Source: Arenibacter echinorum (GTDB taxonomy: Bacteria > Bacteroidota > Bacteroidia > Flavobacteriales > Flavobacteriaceae). Taken from it: a DNA stretch of 64,000 nucleotides. Position 1 is the first letter of the stretch. Each line of letters begins with the position of its first letter. The notes below the pieces were generated by a model. It was not told where the DNA came from and ran no database searches. It worked only from the letters and a program-made list of their open reading frames with translations. Positions 1-8,170 of this stretch are shown in pieces. A program made the translations under genes and the position numbers. The stretch spans positions 362,955 to 426,954 of the forward strand of contig NZ_QLLN01000003.1 of the NCBI RefSeq assembly GCF_003259375.1. The letters run 5' to 3'.

Positions 1-487
1 AGATTTTGCTCCGACTTTAATTGAATTGGCAGGGGGGAAGACCCCTGATTATATGCAGGGCCACAGTTTTAAAACTATTTTGGAAACGGGACAGGAGCCT
101 GAAGGTTGGCAACAGGCCACCTACTATCGTTATTGGATGCATATGGCCCACCGCCATCAAAACCCCGCCCACTTTGGTATTAGGACCAAGGACCATAAAT
201 TAATATTTTTCTATGGTAAATACTGGGTAGATACCGAGGATCCAAATGCTGTATGGAACAAGGATAGTTGGGGCAATGACTTTTCCAACCATACGCCTGT
301 GGCTTGGGAGTTTTATGATCTTAAACAAGATCCGAAGGAAATGAACAATGCCTATAATGACCCCAATTATAAAGATATAATCGAGGACTTAAAGGAACAG
401 CTGATCACGTTGCGGGAAGATCTCAACGAGACCGATGTGAATTATCCGCACATCCAAAAAGTAATTGATGCGCATTGGAATGATTGA
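1..487 (+). CDS. Sulfatase, C-terminal fragment (runs off the left edge)
   Basis: The open frame enters from the left edge (first full codon at base 2) and ends with TGA at 485-487, leaving about 161 residues. The opening stretch (DFAPTLIELAG, then P-x-x-MQGHSF) is the block near the C-terminal subdomain of type I formylglycine-dependent sulfatases. The later text (RYWMHM, IRTKDHKLIFFYG, WEFYDLKQDPKEMNNAY) is the usual tail where the strand-rich end domain packs, with the Asp-Pro-Lys-Glu signature seen in arylsulfatase and heparan-sulfatase-like members. The catalytic Cys/Ser and metal site lie outside the window, so substrate and activity cannot be judged. Such enzymes in marine flavobacteria are normally secreted and remove sulfate esters from algal or animal glycans. 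The family is certain, the specificity unknown. Confidence 0.9.
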   Translation, partial: DFAPTLIELAGGKTPDYMQGHSFKTILETGQEPEGWQQATYYRYWMHMAHRHQNPAHFGIRTKDHKLIFFYGKYWVDTEDPNAVWNKDSWGNDFSNHTPVAWEFYDLKQDPKEMNNAYNDPNYKDIIEDLKEQLITLREDLNETDVNYPHIQKVIDAHWND

Positions 488-765
488 AAATTTGGCTATT
501 GGTATTAAAGTGTAAAGTGTGTTTTTAGAGAAATATACTATGTAATTTCTACCTAGTTGAGGCATCTATGACATTCAAGGCTTTTGTAAGGTTCCCCATA
601 GCACCTTGCTGCCTTAATTAGCGGCTTGGTACAGATTACATTAAAGCCTTAAAAGGTTGGACTGTAAAAATGAAAAAACAAAAGCAAAAGATTTCACTAT
701 GTGCTTAGCTTAAAGCAAACGCTAGTTTGCTCCTGTACTGTAGTAGCATCGGACATTAACCAAAA

Positions 766-2373
766 ATGAATAATATGAGTAATATCTTCTTCAATAAGTT
801 CAAAAAGGTCTTTTTCATACTCTTGCTATTACAACTCTCCTGTCAGGTTTCCTCTGAAAAAAAACAGTCAGCTGAAACTGATAATTTCAGATTTATGGAA
901 CTAGGCATAGATGAATTACAACAGGGATTTAAGGACGGTAACTACACCATCAAGGAGGTGGTGGAAGCCTATTTACAAAGGATTGAGGAGATCGATAGAA
1001 GTGGCCCCTCGCTTAATTCTATAATTCAAATAAATCCTGACGCCATTAAAAATGCGGAACAGTTAGATTTGGAGATGGCTCAGGGAAACATCAGAGGACC
1101 ACTACATGGAATCCCCATCTTACTAAAGGATAATATAGATACCCATGATAAAATGGCGACAACTACAGGTTCTAGGGCCCTGCTAAATTCTTACCCCTTA
1201 CGGGATAGCCATGTTGCCAAACAATTGAAAGAAGGGGGAGCCATTATCATTGGAAAAGCCAATTTGAGCGAGTGGGCAAATTTCCGAGGTGAATTATCTT
1301 CAAGTGGTTGGAGTGGTGTTGGGGGACAAACCAAAAATCCGTACGTTTTAGATCGTAATCCATGTGGCTCTAGCTCTGGTTCTGCCGTTGCCGTTTCTGC
1401 CAATCTAAGCATGTTGGCGATAGGCACTGAAACCAATGGCTCCATTGTCTGTCCTTCTAATAGCAATGGTATCGTGGGCATCAAGCCAACTGTAGGCCTT
1501 GTTAGCCGCTCTGGAGTAATTCCCATCTCCTATACCCAAGATACCCCCGGACCTATGGCACGGACCGTGTTGGACGCTGCCATTTGTTTGGGAGTACTGA
1601 CAGGGATTGACCCGGCCGATGAAAAAACATTGGCAGGCCAAGAGAAATTTTATAAGGATTATACACAATTCCTAAAAGAGGACGGATTAAGGGGCAAGAG
1701 AATTGGGCTATACCAAATACCGCTAGGTAAAAATTATAAAGTGGATACCTTGATGTCTAAAGCGGTAGCTTTTATGAAGCGTCAGGGCGCAGAAATCATT
1801 GATATAAATGAGATATCAAGTGCCGACGTTGGTGGTTATTCATTTCAAGTTATGTTATATGAATACAAAGACGGATTGAACAAATATTTTCGATCTCTGG
1901 GACCAAATGCAGCTATCAAAAGTTTAGAAGAGCTGATCGCATTTAATCGAAAGGATTCCATAGAATTAAAATTTTATAATCAGAGATACCTGGAGATGGC
2001 CCAGGAAAAGGGAGACCTAACTGATGGAGCTTACTTGGAAGCTTTGGCCAACATGCTAAAATGGAGTAGGGAAGAAGGAATAGACAGGATTATGAATTTA
2101 CATCATCTGGATGCCATAATAGCACCCACTGGAAGCCCTGCCTGGAAAACTGATCTGATAAACGGAGATAGCTTTCAGTTGGGAAGTTCTTCTCCAGCAG
2201 CAAGAGCTGGATACCCCAATATAACGGTGCCTATGGGCTACGTTGATGAGTTACCTGTTGGTATATCTTTTTTTGGCCGCGCCTGGAGTGAGCCCGTTTT
2301 ATTGGAAATAGCCTATGCCTACGAACAAGGAACTAAACATCGTAAAGCCCCTAAGTTTCTTACTCCAGAGTAA
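766..2373 (+). CDS. Secreted amidase (amidase-signature family)
   Basis: 535 residues. An N-terminal hydrophobic stretch (about residues 14-25) ends at Cys26 (LQLSC), so export and possibly lipidation are likely, although the lipobox is weak. The amidase-signature core is intact: Lys121 in HGIPILLKDN, the cis-Ser at 202 in the GSSSG block, and the nucleophile Ser226 in TETNGS, with the 24-residue spacing between the two serines known for the family. It hydrolyses C-N amide bonds, but this fold serves many substrates (aryl and alkyl amides, peptide amides, acyl amides), so no substrate can be assigned. It is not GatA: there are no gatB/gatC neighbours and it has an export signal. It stands alone, with 278 bases of non-coding DNA before it. 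The start at 766 is chosen because it gives the full signal peptide; a second ATG lies three codons later. Confidence 0.9.
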   Translation: MNNMSNIFFNKFKKVFFILLLLQLSCQVSSEKKQSAETDNFRFMELGIDELQQGFKDGNYTIKEVVEAYLQRIEEIDRSGPSLNSIIQINPDAIKNAEQLDLEMAQGNIRGPLHGIPILLKDNIDTHDKMATTTGSRALLNSYPLRDSHVAKQLKEGGAIIIGKANLSEWANFRGELSSSGWSGVGGQTKNPYVLDRNPCGSSSGSAVAVSANLSMLAIGTETNGSIVCPSNSNGIVGIKPTVGLVSRSGVIPISYTQDTPGPMARTVLDAAICLGVLTGIDPADEKTLAGQEKFYKDYTQFLKEDGLRGKRIGLYQIPLGKNYKVDTLMSKAVAFMKRQGAEIIDINEISSADVGGYSFQVMLYEYKDGLNKYFRSLGPNAAIKSLEELIAFNRKDSIELKFYNQRYLEMAQEKGDLTDGAYLEALANMLKWSREEGIDRIMNLHHLDAIIAPTGSPAWKTDLINGDSFQLGSSSPAARAGYPNITVPMGYVDELPVGISFFGRAWSEPVLLEIAYAYEQGTKHRKAPKFLTPE

Positions 2374-2699
2374 TTTTGGATTAAAGCCGGTCATTTCGAC
2401 CAACGAGAGAAAACTAGAGAAATCGAAGATTCAGCGAAGCTAAACCGAAGGTTCGTGAATACCAGTAAAATAAATATGTCATGAGCTAAATTAAACTTGT
2501 TGCTCAACGAAACTCTGTAGGTAATGTACCAGGTCTCTAAAATTGCAAAGATAAAGGATTACCATTACTGAACTGCACGCCTAATATTTGTGACTTCTCT
2601 CCCGATAGCAATATCGGAAACCAGAAAGGGTACTCTATCGATCTGCCTACACAACCCGAAACAACTCATTAACAATTAAAAACAAATCCCCCCCCTTAA
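2374..2699. other. Intergenic stretch with repeat-like debris
   Basis: No credible gene. Bases about 2389-2430 (GTCATTTCGACCAACGAGAG and the following GAGAAATC) resemble a short dispersed intergenic element I know from flavobacterial genomes, here decayed. A small palindrome CCGATAGCAATATCGG lies near 2613, and a run of eight C sits at about 2689-2696. None has a clear job. Confidence 0.4.
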
Positions 2700-2918
2700 T
2701 CAATACAATTCCTCACAGAAAAAACCATGATTTTTCAACAAACTTGTTATAGTGGTTGCCGTGACCATCTGGGTTTCGACCCGGAGGATATTGTCGCAAT
2801 CCTCCAGGTCAAAATTCCAATAGCCATTATTGGCAATTAATTTGTTCAAATCCGGTTTCAAGACTTTCACTTCCCGTTTACTGTTAATTGATGTCTTAAA
2901 TACCAAAACTTCTTTCAT
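2700..2918 (-). CDS. Small conserved protein, HMA-like fold suspected
   Basis: 72 residues. The pattern is a strand (KEVLVFKTSI), a helix with KPDLNKLI, then WNFDLEDCDNILRVET and a last helix with a closing strand. This looks like the beta-alpha-beta-beta-alpha-beta arrangement of heavy-metal-associated or ferredoxin-like domains, but the CxxC metal site is absent. It starts 12 bases after the stop of the upstream dinB-like gene on the same strand, so the two are probably one transcript. I do not recognise a function; the fold is an inference from the pattern only. Confidence 0.6.
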   Translation of the reverse strand: MKEVLVFKTSINSKREVKVLKPDLNKLIANNGYWNFDLEDCDNILRVETQMVTATTITSLLKNHGFFCEELY

Positions 2919-2930
2919 GTTTCAATTCAA

Positions 2931-3419
2931 TTAGCGTTCGTAAAATGCTGGTGGTTCTATTCCCAAAGACCTTAGATAAACGTAAGCCTGTCCCCGATGG
3001 TGAATTTCATTGTCTATAAAGTAAAAGATGGAAGACCTTACCGTACCTTCATATTGACCAAAGATTTTGATGTTCTGTTGAAATTGCTCCTCCTTGATCT
3101 GGGCCCAATAAGTATTGATTTCCATGGTAGCCTCATCCCAAAGTTCCAGCAGTCTGTCTTTTTTATTACCGTGATCCAAATGCTCGTTAAGGGTAGCTGA
3201 CTTACCAGTGGCAATTTCCTTTATACCGGGTCCGGCAATTCCCAACAGCTCCATAACCATTTCGGCGAATGTGCGCATACCCCCAATAGTATGGCTAAAA
3301 AAGGCCTCTTCGGGAAAAACTTCAATAGTCCTACGTGTAAGCGCCCTATGTCCTTGCCAATGATCCAGCAATTCTTGTGATGAAATAACTTGTGGGGTCT
3401 TGTTCAATGTAGTGTGCAT
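2931..3419 (-). CDS. DinB family protein
   Basis: 162 residues, the usual length for the DinB/YfiT four-helix bundle. The C-terminal DNEIHHRGQAYVYLR segment (residues 136-150) carries the HHRGQ motif that supplies metal-binding histidines in this family, followed by the typical LGIEPPAFYER end. Members are putative metal-dependent hydrolases or thiol-transferases with mostly unknown substrates. The name comes from a DNA-damage-inducible Bacillus gene and does not imply a role in repair. It is divergent from a WYL-domain regulator that starts about 320 bases away, an arrangement often seen with DinB genes, so local control by that regulator is plausible. Confidence 0.88.
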   Translation of the reverse strand: MHTTLNKTPQVISSQELLDHWQGHRALTRRTIEVFPEEAFFSHTIGGMRTFAEMVMELLGIAGPGIKEIATGKSATLNEHLDHGNKKDRLLELWDEATMEINTYWAQIKEEQFQQNIKIFGQYEGTVRSSIFYFIDNEIHHRGQAYVYLRSLGIEPPAFYER

Positions 3420-3743
3420 AGTTCTAAATTTTTATTGGTTAATATTTCATGATCAAAATTAAATATGGGTAGTGACAGCCCTGTGTCAGTAGTAAAAAAA
3501 TATTTACAAAAAATTATTTAAGAATCTTATTATCAAACCATTACAGTCATTCGTACAAATCAGAAGACCAATGTTGACATAAGGTTGTCACCTAGACTCC
3601 TTTTATTTGTAAACTGATTTTAAAAGTATCGGTACGTGAAAGTTTAGCATCGTTAATCCTTTAACCATATGGACAAAACAAAGTCAATTTTTGAATTATA
3701 CTTTTATTTGAAATCCTATCTTTGGGATATATGTCAGTCAATT
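3420..3743. promoter_or_regulatory. Divergent promoter region between dinB-like and WYL-regulator genes
   Basis: AT-rich spacer that must hold the start signals of both divergent genes. A near-match to the Bacteroidota -7 element (TTTATTTG at 3602-3609, first A replaced by T) faces the WYL gene, but no TTG lies at the right distance, so I do not call a promoter position. The span ends at the ATG at 3744 preferred for the regulator. If the earlier ATG at 3669 is used, the spacer is 75 bases shorter. Confidence 0.35.
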
Positions 3744-4700
3744 ATGGGTAGAGATACGGTAAATCGTTTTGATCGTATAGTGGCGATCTTGGTGCAATTA
3801 CAATCAAAGCGTATTGTAAAGGCGCAAGAGTTGGCAGACCGATTTGAGGTAAGTTTACGAACTATTTATAGGGATATTAGAACCCTGGAAGCCTCTGGTG
3901 TCCCCATAATAAGTGAAGCGGGTGTTGGCTATTCCATTATGGAAGGCTATCGGCTACCGCCGGTCATGTTTACCCGTGAGGAAGTAGGCAGCTTTGTGGC
4001 TGCCGAAAAATTAATGCAGAAGTTTGTGGACAAGTCGCTTGGCAGCTATCATCAATCCGCAATGTTCAAGCTGAAGTCGATTTTAAGGGGAAGTGAAAAA
4101 GACTGGATTTCTGCCCTGGAGTCCCAAATATCCGTAGACCCATCACAACAGTTGTTCAATGAAGACCTGCCCAATGCACTTGAAATACTTTTTGAAAGTA
4201 TAGCTGAAAAAAAGCAGGTATATTTAAGATATCACTCCATGCAGAGCGAGCACCCTTCAGATCGGCATATTGAACCTGTAGGACTATTTCATGAAAATAA
4301 TTTTTGGTATGTTCTGGGATATTGTCACTATAGAAGTGATTACAGACAATTTAGAACGGACAGGATGTTGGGCATTGGAAGAACCTCTCTTTCCTTTACC
4401 GGAGAACATGGGAGTTTGGATGAGCATTTGAGCAAAGACGTTAATGTTCAAAAAACCAAGGTAAGAATATTGGTGGATAAGAACATTGCTAGGTTTATTA
4501 ACAGCAATAGGAAACATTACGGCTTTGTTTCTGAAAAAGTGAAGGGCAACAAAGTGGAAATGACATTTATGACATCGGATCTAGAACATGGATTTCCTAG
4601 GTGGTATCTCATGTTTGGAGATTATGCCGAGATTATAGAGCCCGAAGTACTAAGACATCGCGTTAGGGCCATCTTGGAAAAAACGGCATCCAATCTTTAA
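3744..4700 (+). CDS. YafY-type transcriptional regulator (HTH + WYL domain)
   Basis: 318 residues from the ATG at 3744. A longer reading from ATG 3669 adds 25 residues not typical of the family, so the later start is preferred (NRFDRIVAIL is the usual N-terminus). Residues about 5-60 are a DeoR/HTH_11 winged helix (AQELADRFEVSLRTIYRDI). Residues about 140-220 are the WYL domain, with WYVLGYC at 188-194 in the position of the Trp-Tyr-Leu motif. WYL proteins bind a nucleic acid or nucleotide ligand and act as repressors or activators, often of stress or defence genes. Here the likely target is the divergent dinB-like operon. No operator could be made out. Confidence 0.88.
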   Translation: MGRDTVNRFDRIVAILVQLQSKRIVKAQELADRFEVSLRTIYRDIRTLEASGVPIISEAGVGYSIMEGYRLPPVMFTREEVGSFVAAEKLMQKFVDKSLGSYHQSAMFKLKSILRGSEKDWISALESQISVDPSQQLFNEDLPNALEILFESIAEKKQVYLRYHSMQSEHPSDRHIEPVGLFHENNFWYVLGYCHYRSDYRQFRTDRMLGIGRTSLSFTGEHGSLDEHLSKDVNVQKTKVRILVDKNIARFINSNRKHYGFVSEKVKGNKVEMTFMTSDLEHGFPRWYLMFGDYAEIIEPEVLRHRVRAILEKTASNL

Positions 4701-4802
4701 GAAGTTTCCGTATAGTATGGGCAACTCTTTAGTCTTTTCTAGTAAATGAGGATGGTCGGGATCTGGAAAGGTCAAATGTCCTTTATTGAACGGCCACTTG
4801 GC

Positions 4803-5822
4803 CTATAACGCAAAGCCCGTTTTTTCGGATAGAATACTTTTAAGTTCTTCTGTAGTGGAAGCATCTATAATGTTCATTGCCTTTACTTTACAAAGTTTCT
4901 CTACCATTTCCTTACCGGCCATCGTATTGGAGGCAATACCCGTTACTATATCGGGTTTTAGGTCAAAAGCCTTCATTAGGCCATAAACGGCGTAGGGATC
5001 GGAGGCCGCTAATATGATACATTTAATTTGTTCCCTAATGGCATCTATAGCAATATCCCCATTGTAAGGCTCCAAGGGTGAAGCTCCAATTTCAACAATG
5101 GCTACATCTGCCATTTGATGTTCCATTTTACTCAACAGCTGCTGCAATTTATTCTTAAAGGCATCCTTGGGATAGATGGAAGAGGGGAGGCCTACGTCAA
5201 CAAAATCCATCACTGCATCTGCACCAACATCCTTAATCGCCAATATATCCTTATAACGTCCGGCTCCAGTTAGTTTTGCACCAACTACTTTGTGGCCTGC
5301 CGCTTTAAACAGATTGGTAACAATTCGGGCAGAAGTAGTCTTTCCAGCAGACATAGAAGTACCCACAAAAAGAACGACCGGGGTAGTAAAAGGAATATTT
5401 ACAGAAGGCTTAACAAAATCCTGCATGTTTAACGCCTTACCGTTCCTATGGGCGTGACCTATATATTCCAACTCCATCATATTGGGCATAAAAGCAGATT
5501 TGGAGGTCAATTTACCAAGGAGTCCTGCCCCTGTAAGTACATTCATTTTAAGGTCTTCCCCAACTTTTCGCCAGGTACCGGTAGCCTCCAGCGTTGCATA
5601 GCGTTCGCCCAAGGCACCAACTATTGACTCTCCTCCGATTACACCACGCATCCTCCCATTGGAAAGCTCCAAAAGCAGGGAGCTACTTCCAGGGTCCAAA
5701 ATTTTGCAGACCACATAATCCCCAGTCTGCCATTGTTCCTTGGGTAGAGCTTTAACATTAAAATCTTTTTCCTCCAAATCGGAAATCCGGGTAAGGGAAG
5801 TATATATAAATAGATTTTTCAT
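4803..5822 (-). CDS. P-loop NTPase, DUF1611/MobB-like
   Basis: 339 residues in two parts. Residues 1-140 are a strand-rich N-terminal domain I do not recognise. From about 145 there is a P-loop fold with Walker A GTSMSAGKTT (154-163), a conserved GAKLTGAGRYKD segment, then DAVMDFVDVGLPS and VAIVEIGASPLEPYNGD. The C-terminal half resembles DUF1611 (Pfam PF07755), whose member DgcN N-acylates D-glutamate, and also MobB/BioD-like small-molecule kinases and ligases. It starts 2 bases after the stop of the M20 gene, so it is the last gene of a three-gene operon. The combination suggests a step in amino-acid or N-acyl-amino-acid metabolism, but the reaction is unknown. The family call is moderately secure, the function is not. 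Confidence 0.7.
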   Translation of the reverse strand: MKNLFIYTSLTRISDLEEKDFNVKALPKEQWQTGDYVVCKILDPGSSSLLLELSNGRMRGVIGGESIVGALGERYATLEATGTWRKVGEDLKMNVLTGAGLLGKLTSKSAFMPNMMELEYIGHAHRNGKALNMQDFVKPSVNIPFTTPVVLFVGTSMSAGKTTSARIVTNLFKAAGHKVVGAKLTGAGRYKDILAIKDVGADAVMDFVDVGLPSSIYPKDAFKNKLQQLLSKMEHQMADVAIVEIGASPLEPYNGDIAIDAIREQIKCIILAASDPYAVYGLMKAFDLKPDIVTGIASNTMAGKEMVEKLCKVKAMNIIDASTTEELKSILSEKTGFAL

Positions 5823-5824
5823 GC

Positions 5825-6994
5825 TTATCTGTTTAATGGTTCTGTCAGGAGCAATAGCGTCAATAAAGACGTGCGTTCAATTAACTTGTTTTCAAAAACA
5901 TACTCATGAGGGGCATGCGCCCCGTCTCCCGGGGTGCCCAGTCCGTCCAAGGTAGCGGTAAAAATACTGGTAGTATTGGCATCGGAGCCCCCTCCAGAAG
6001 TAGCTTGCTCCAAATAGATGCCTAGTTCTCGCCCGTGTTGTTCGGCTATTTTCCACAGCTCTTGGTTACGAGGCGTCTTTTCCATGGGAGGTCGTCCAAT
6101 GCCACCTTCAATGGTCAATTGTACATTGGGCAAGAAAGGTTTCAATCCCATTATTTTATTGGTAATCAGTTTTCCATCGGCATCGTTCAAAACGCGTACA
6201 TCCACCACTGCTTTACTTTCCGGGGCTACCACATTGGGTGAAATACCACCCTCGATCATTCCGACATTAACGGTAATTCCTTTTTCAAAATCGTTCATCG
6301 CATATAGTTGCTGTACCTGATGGGACAGCTCCACTATGGCATTGATCCCCTTTTCAGGATCCAAACCTGCATGTGCCGCTTTTCCAGTAACGGTCAAAGT
6401 AAAACGCCCCAAACCCTTCCTAGCCGTCTTGAGCTTTCCATCTAGGCCAAGTGGAGGTTCCAGTACATAGGCCCGATTTGATATTTTGGCCAATCTTTTA
6501 ATGGAATTGGTAGATTCCCTACTCCCTATTTCCTCGTCCGAATTTATAAGTATGATTGGTGTTACCTTTAAGGGAACCGGTATATCCTTCAGAGCCATTA
6601 ATGAAAAATACAATTGTGTAAGGCCTGCCTTCATGTCATAGATTCCAGGTCCTTTGATCATGCCATTTTCATAAGATATTGGCATAGTCTTTATTGTATC
6701 CGTTGGCCAAACTGTATCGCAATGTCCTATTATAAGCTGTAAAGGTAGACTCCTATCCCTGTCAACGGGCCTAGCATAAAGGTAACCACCAGTATTATTG
6801 CCCGGAACCTTAATCACCTGATAACCAATATTTTCAAATTTTTCTTTTAAAAAATCGAGGATTATATGTTGCTTTTCTTTTTCCCTAGAAGGCGATTCCA
6901 AAGCAACCAGATCTTTTAGAAACTGAATTATCTTTTCGTGATGGGCCTCTAAGAACTCCCTTATATGATTCGCTATTTCTTTGTGCTCTATCAT
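5825..6994 (-). CDS. M20 family metallopeptidase, carboxypeptidase-G2-like
   Basis: 389 residues with all co-catalytic zinc residues visible: His91 in IIGHCDTVWP, the catalytic Asp93, bridging Asp120 in GPGIYDMKAG, Glu154/Glu155 in NSDEEIGS, Glu179 in LEPP, and His363 in GAHAPHE near the end. A dimerisation domain with GKAAHAGLDPEKG is inserted as usual. The GHCDTVWP, GPGIYDMKAG and GLGTPGDGAHAPHE blocks are those of glutamate carboxypeptidase (CPG2)-like M20A enzymes, which free C-terminal glutamate or other amino acids or remove N-acyl groups. There is no signal peptide, so it is cytoplasmic. Its ATG overlaps the stop of the flavin-reductase-like gene by 4 bases (ATGA), implying translational coupling. 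Confidence 0.92.
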   Translation of the reverse strand: MIEHKEIANHIREFLEAHHEKIIQFLKDLVALESPSREKEKQHIILDFLKEKFENIGYQVIKVPGNNTGGYLYARPVDRDRSLPLQLIIGHCDTVWPTDTIKTMPISYENGMIKGPGIYDMKAGLTQLYFSLMALKDIPVPLKVTPIILINSDEEIGSRESTNSIKRLAKISNRAYVLEPPLGLDGKLKTARKGLGRFTLTVTGKAAHAGLDPEKGINAIVELSHQVQQLYAMNDFEKGITVNVGMIEGGISPNVVAPESKAVVDVRVLNDADGKLITNKIMGLKPFLPNVQLTIEGGIGRPPMEKTPRNQELWKIAEQHGRELGIYLEQATSGGGSDANTTSIFTATLDGLGTPGDGAHAPHEYVFENKLIERTSLLTLLLLTEPLNR

Positions 6995-7602
6995 TTTTTG
7001 AAACCTTTGGGAAATGGAAAATTATAGGTCTGGGCAATAGAGGAGAACCTTCCAGGGGCTAGGTAAGCCAGTAAGGGATATTCATTTATTTGTCCCTGTT
7101 CATCCATCTCGGAAACCCTTAAATAGTCTTTATGTACAAAGGCAGTCTTGATTTTGCCCGTTATAAAACTATAGTCATCGAAACCATCTATAATTTTGAA
7201 CAACTCGCATTCAAGATATAAATAGGAATTTTCAACAAATAGCGCATCTATTGTAGTAGCCTTAACTGTTGGTAATGCTTCTACAATTTGTACCGATTTT
7301 TCCAAGTCAGGGTTTCTTGGGGAAGCACCCAATGATGCTAACAAAACTTGATCGGGAATAGGAAAGCTTACAGCAAATTCCTTCTTTTCTTTTATGTTGT
7401 GATAAGTGGAATGTTTTGGTGTACATTGAAAACCAAAATAATTGGATGGTCCCAAGGGTGTAGCCATATGTTTAGGGGCCATGTCATACCCATTGCCTTC
7501 TTTGGTACCGACAATAATTAAGGGAGCAACCGTAAAGAAATAATCCCAAATAGACGAATTGGTCGATATCCGCACATAATTATCGTGTAACTGCTTTTCC
7601 AT
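6991..7602 (-). CDS. Flavin reductase-like, FMN-binding split-barrel protein
   Basis: 203 residues from the ATG at 7602. A longer frame from a TTG at 7626 exists but is less likely. The sequence has the split-barrel flavin reductase pattern: NSSIWDYFFTVAPLIIVGTKEGNGYDMAPKHMATPL split as the first strands, FGFQCTPKHSTYHNIKEKKEFAVSFP in the flavin-binding region, then a C-terminal strand set (YLECELFKIIDGFD). Such proteins bind FMN and act as flavin reductases, flavoredoxins or related oxidoreductases. It is the first intact gene of the operon with the M20 and P-loop genes. An interrupted ORF ends 47 bases before its start, on the same strand. What redox chemistry is needed beside a peptidase is unclear. 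Confidence 0.78.
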   Translation of the reverse strand: MEKQLHDNYVRISTNSSIWDYFFTVAPLIIVGTKEGNGYDMAPKHMATPLGPSNYFGFQCTPKHSTYHNIKEKKEFAVSFPIPDQVLLASLGASPRNPDLEKSVQIVEALPTVKATTIDALFVENSYLYLECELFKIIDGFDDYSFITGKIKTAFVHKDYLRVSEMDEQGQINEYPLLAYLAPGRFSSIAQTYNFPFPKGFKK

Positions 7603-7649
7603 GGTAATACCTAAGGTTCCTACCAAATTTACAAAGGACAGTGGGAAAT

Positions 7650-7910
7650 TTAACTGACATTGGTCATAAGGACATCCTTAAACCATGCCTTTATCGTGTT
7701 ATATGGGCCAAAATGTTGTTCGGAAACATCTATTGGTAATTCCGTATGATTTGCGGCTTCCACAAGAAACCCCACTAAAACGGCTGGGTGCGTTGGACTA
7801 TTGTTTTTCAAGGAGCCTAAGGCTTTTGAAATACGGGTATCACTAATAAGGAATTAGACCTGGTACAGAAATTTTAGCCGTTCAATATTATTGATGACCA
7901 ATGAATCCAT
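7650..7910 (-). pseudogene. Interrupted ORF of 86 codons, unknown family
   Basis: Read from the ATG at 7910, the minus strand gives a protein-like frame (MDSLVINNIERLKFLYQV) that meets TAA at 7854-7856 and then stays open in the same frame for 67 more codons (FLISDTRISKALGSL, THPAVLVGFLVEAANHTELP, EQHFGPYNTIKAWFKDVL) to a final TAA at 7650. The even residue composition on both sides of the stop suggests one former gene with a nonsense mutation, not two genes. I do not recognise the family. It lies immediately upstream of and in line with the flavin-reductase/M20/P-loop operon and may once have been its first gene. It could also be noise in AT-rich DNA, or a sequencing error. Confidence 0.45.
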
Positions 7911-7965
7911 AATCATTTTTAATAACGGCTGTATAACTACAAGACAAATTTGCCATATATAGTTT

Positions 7966-7994
7966 TAGCGGAAAGGGGAGGGACCTATCCGCTA
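7966..7994 (-). terminator. Possible weak hairpin terminator after the PPS operon
   Basis: TAGCGGA at 7966-7972 pairs with TCCGCTA at 7988-7994 around a 15-base loop. It sits 18 bases past the stop of the microprotein gene that follows PPS. Read on the minus strand the stem is followed by AAAACT, not a U tract, so termination would be weak. Confidence 0.3.
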
Positions 7995-8011
7995 ATTACC
8001 ATATATCAATC

Positions 8012-8167
8012 TTAGGGCTTAATTATCTTTTCATAGGCCATCTGGTACAGATCTGTTAATTCCTTATGCGGATTCTTCTGACGGATCTTTTCCAAAAAGG
8101 CCAATAATTCTTCTCTTTTGTTGTGCTTGTGTGCATCCAAAAGGATATCCTCTATAGTATTGCTCAT
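8012..8167 (-). CDS. 51-residue microprotein downstream of PPS
   Basis: This short gene has ATG at 8165-8167 and TAA at 8012-8014. It encodes a charged, helical-looking protein (MSNTIEDILLDAHKHNKREE, then LLAFLEKIRQKNPHKELTDL and YQMAYEKIIKP). It begins 3 bases after the stop of the PPS gene on the same strand, which argues for co-transcription and translational coupling. The regular Leu/Ile spacing suggests two or three amphipathic helices. No signal peptide, membrane segment or known motif is present. I do not recognise a named family. Given its position it may modulate phosphoenolpyruvate synthase, but that is only inference. Confidence 0.65.
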   Translation of the reverse strand: MSNTIEDILLDAHKHNKREELLAFLEKIRQKNPHKELTDLYQMAYEKIIKP

Positions 8168-8170
8168 AAT

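Noticed and set aside
2938-3000. DinB HHRGQ segment lacking a preceding His (DNE in place of HE)
   Set aside because: As far as I recall this DNEIHHRGQ form is common among Bacteroidota DinB proteins, so it is not a defect.
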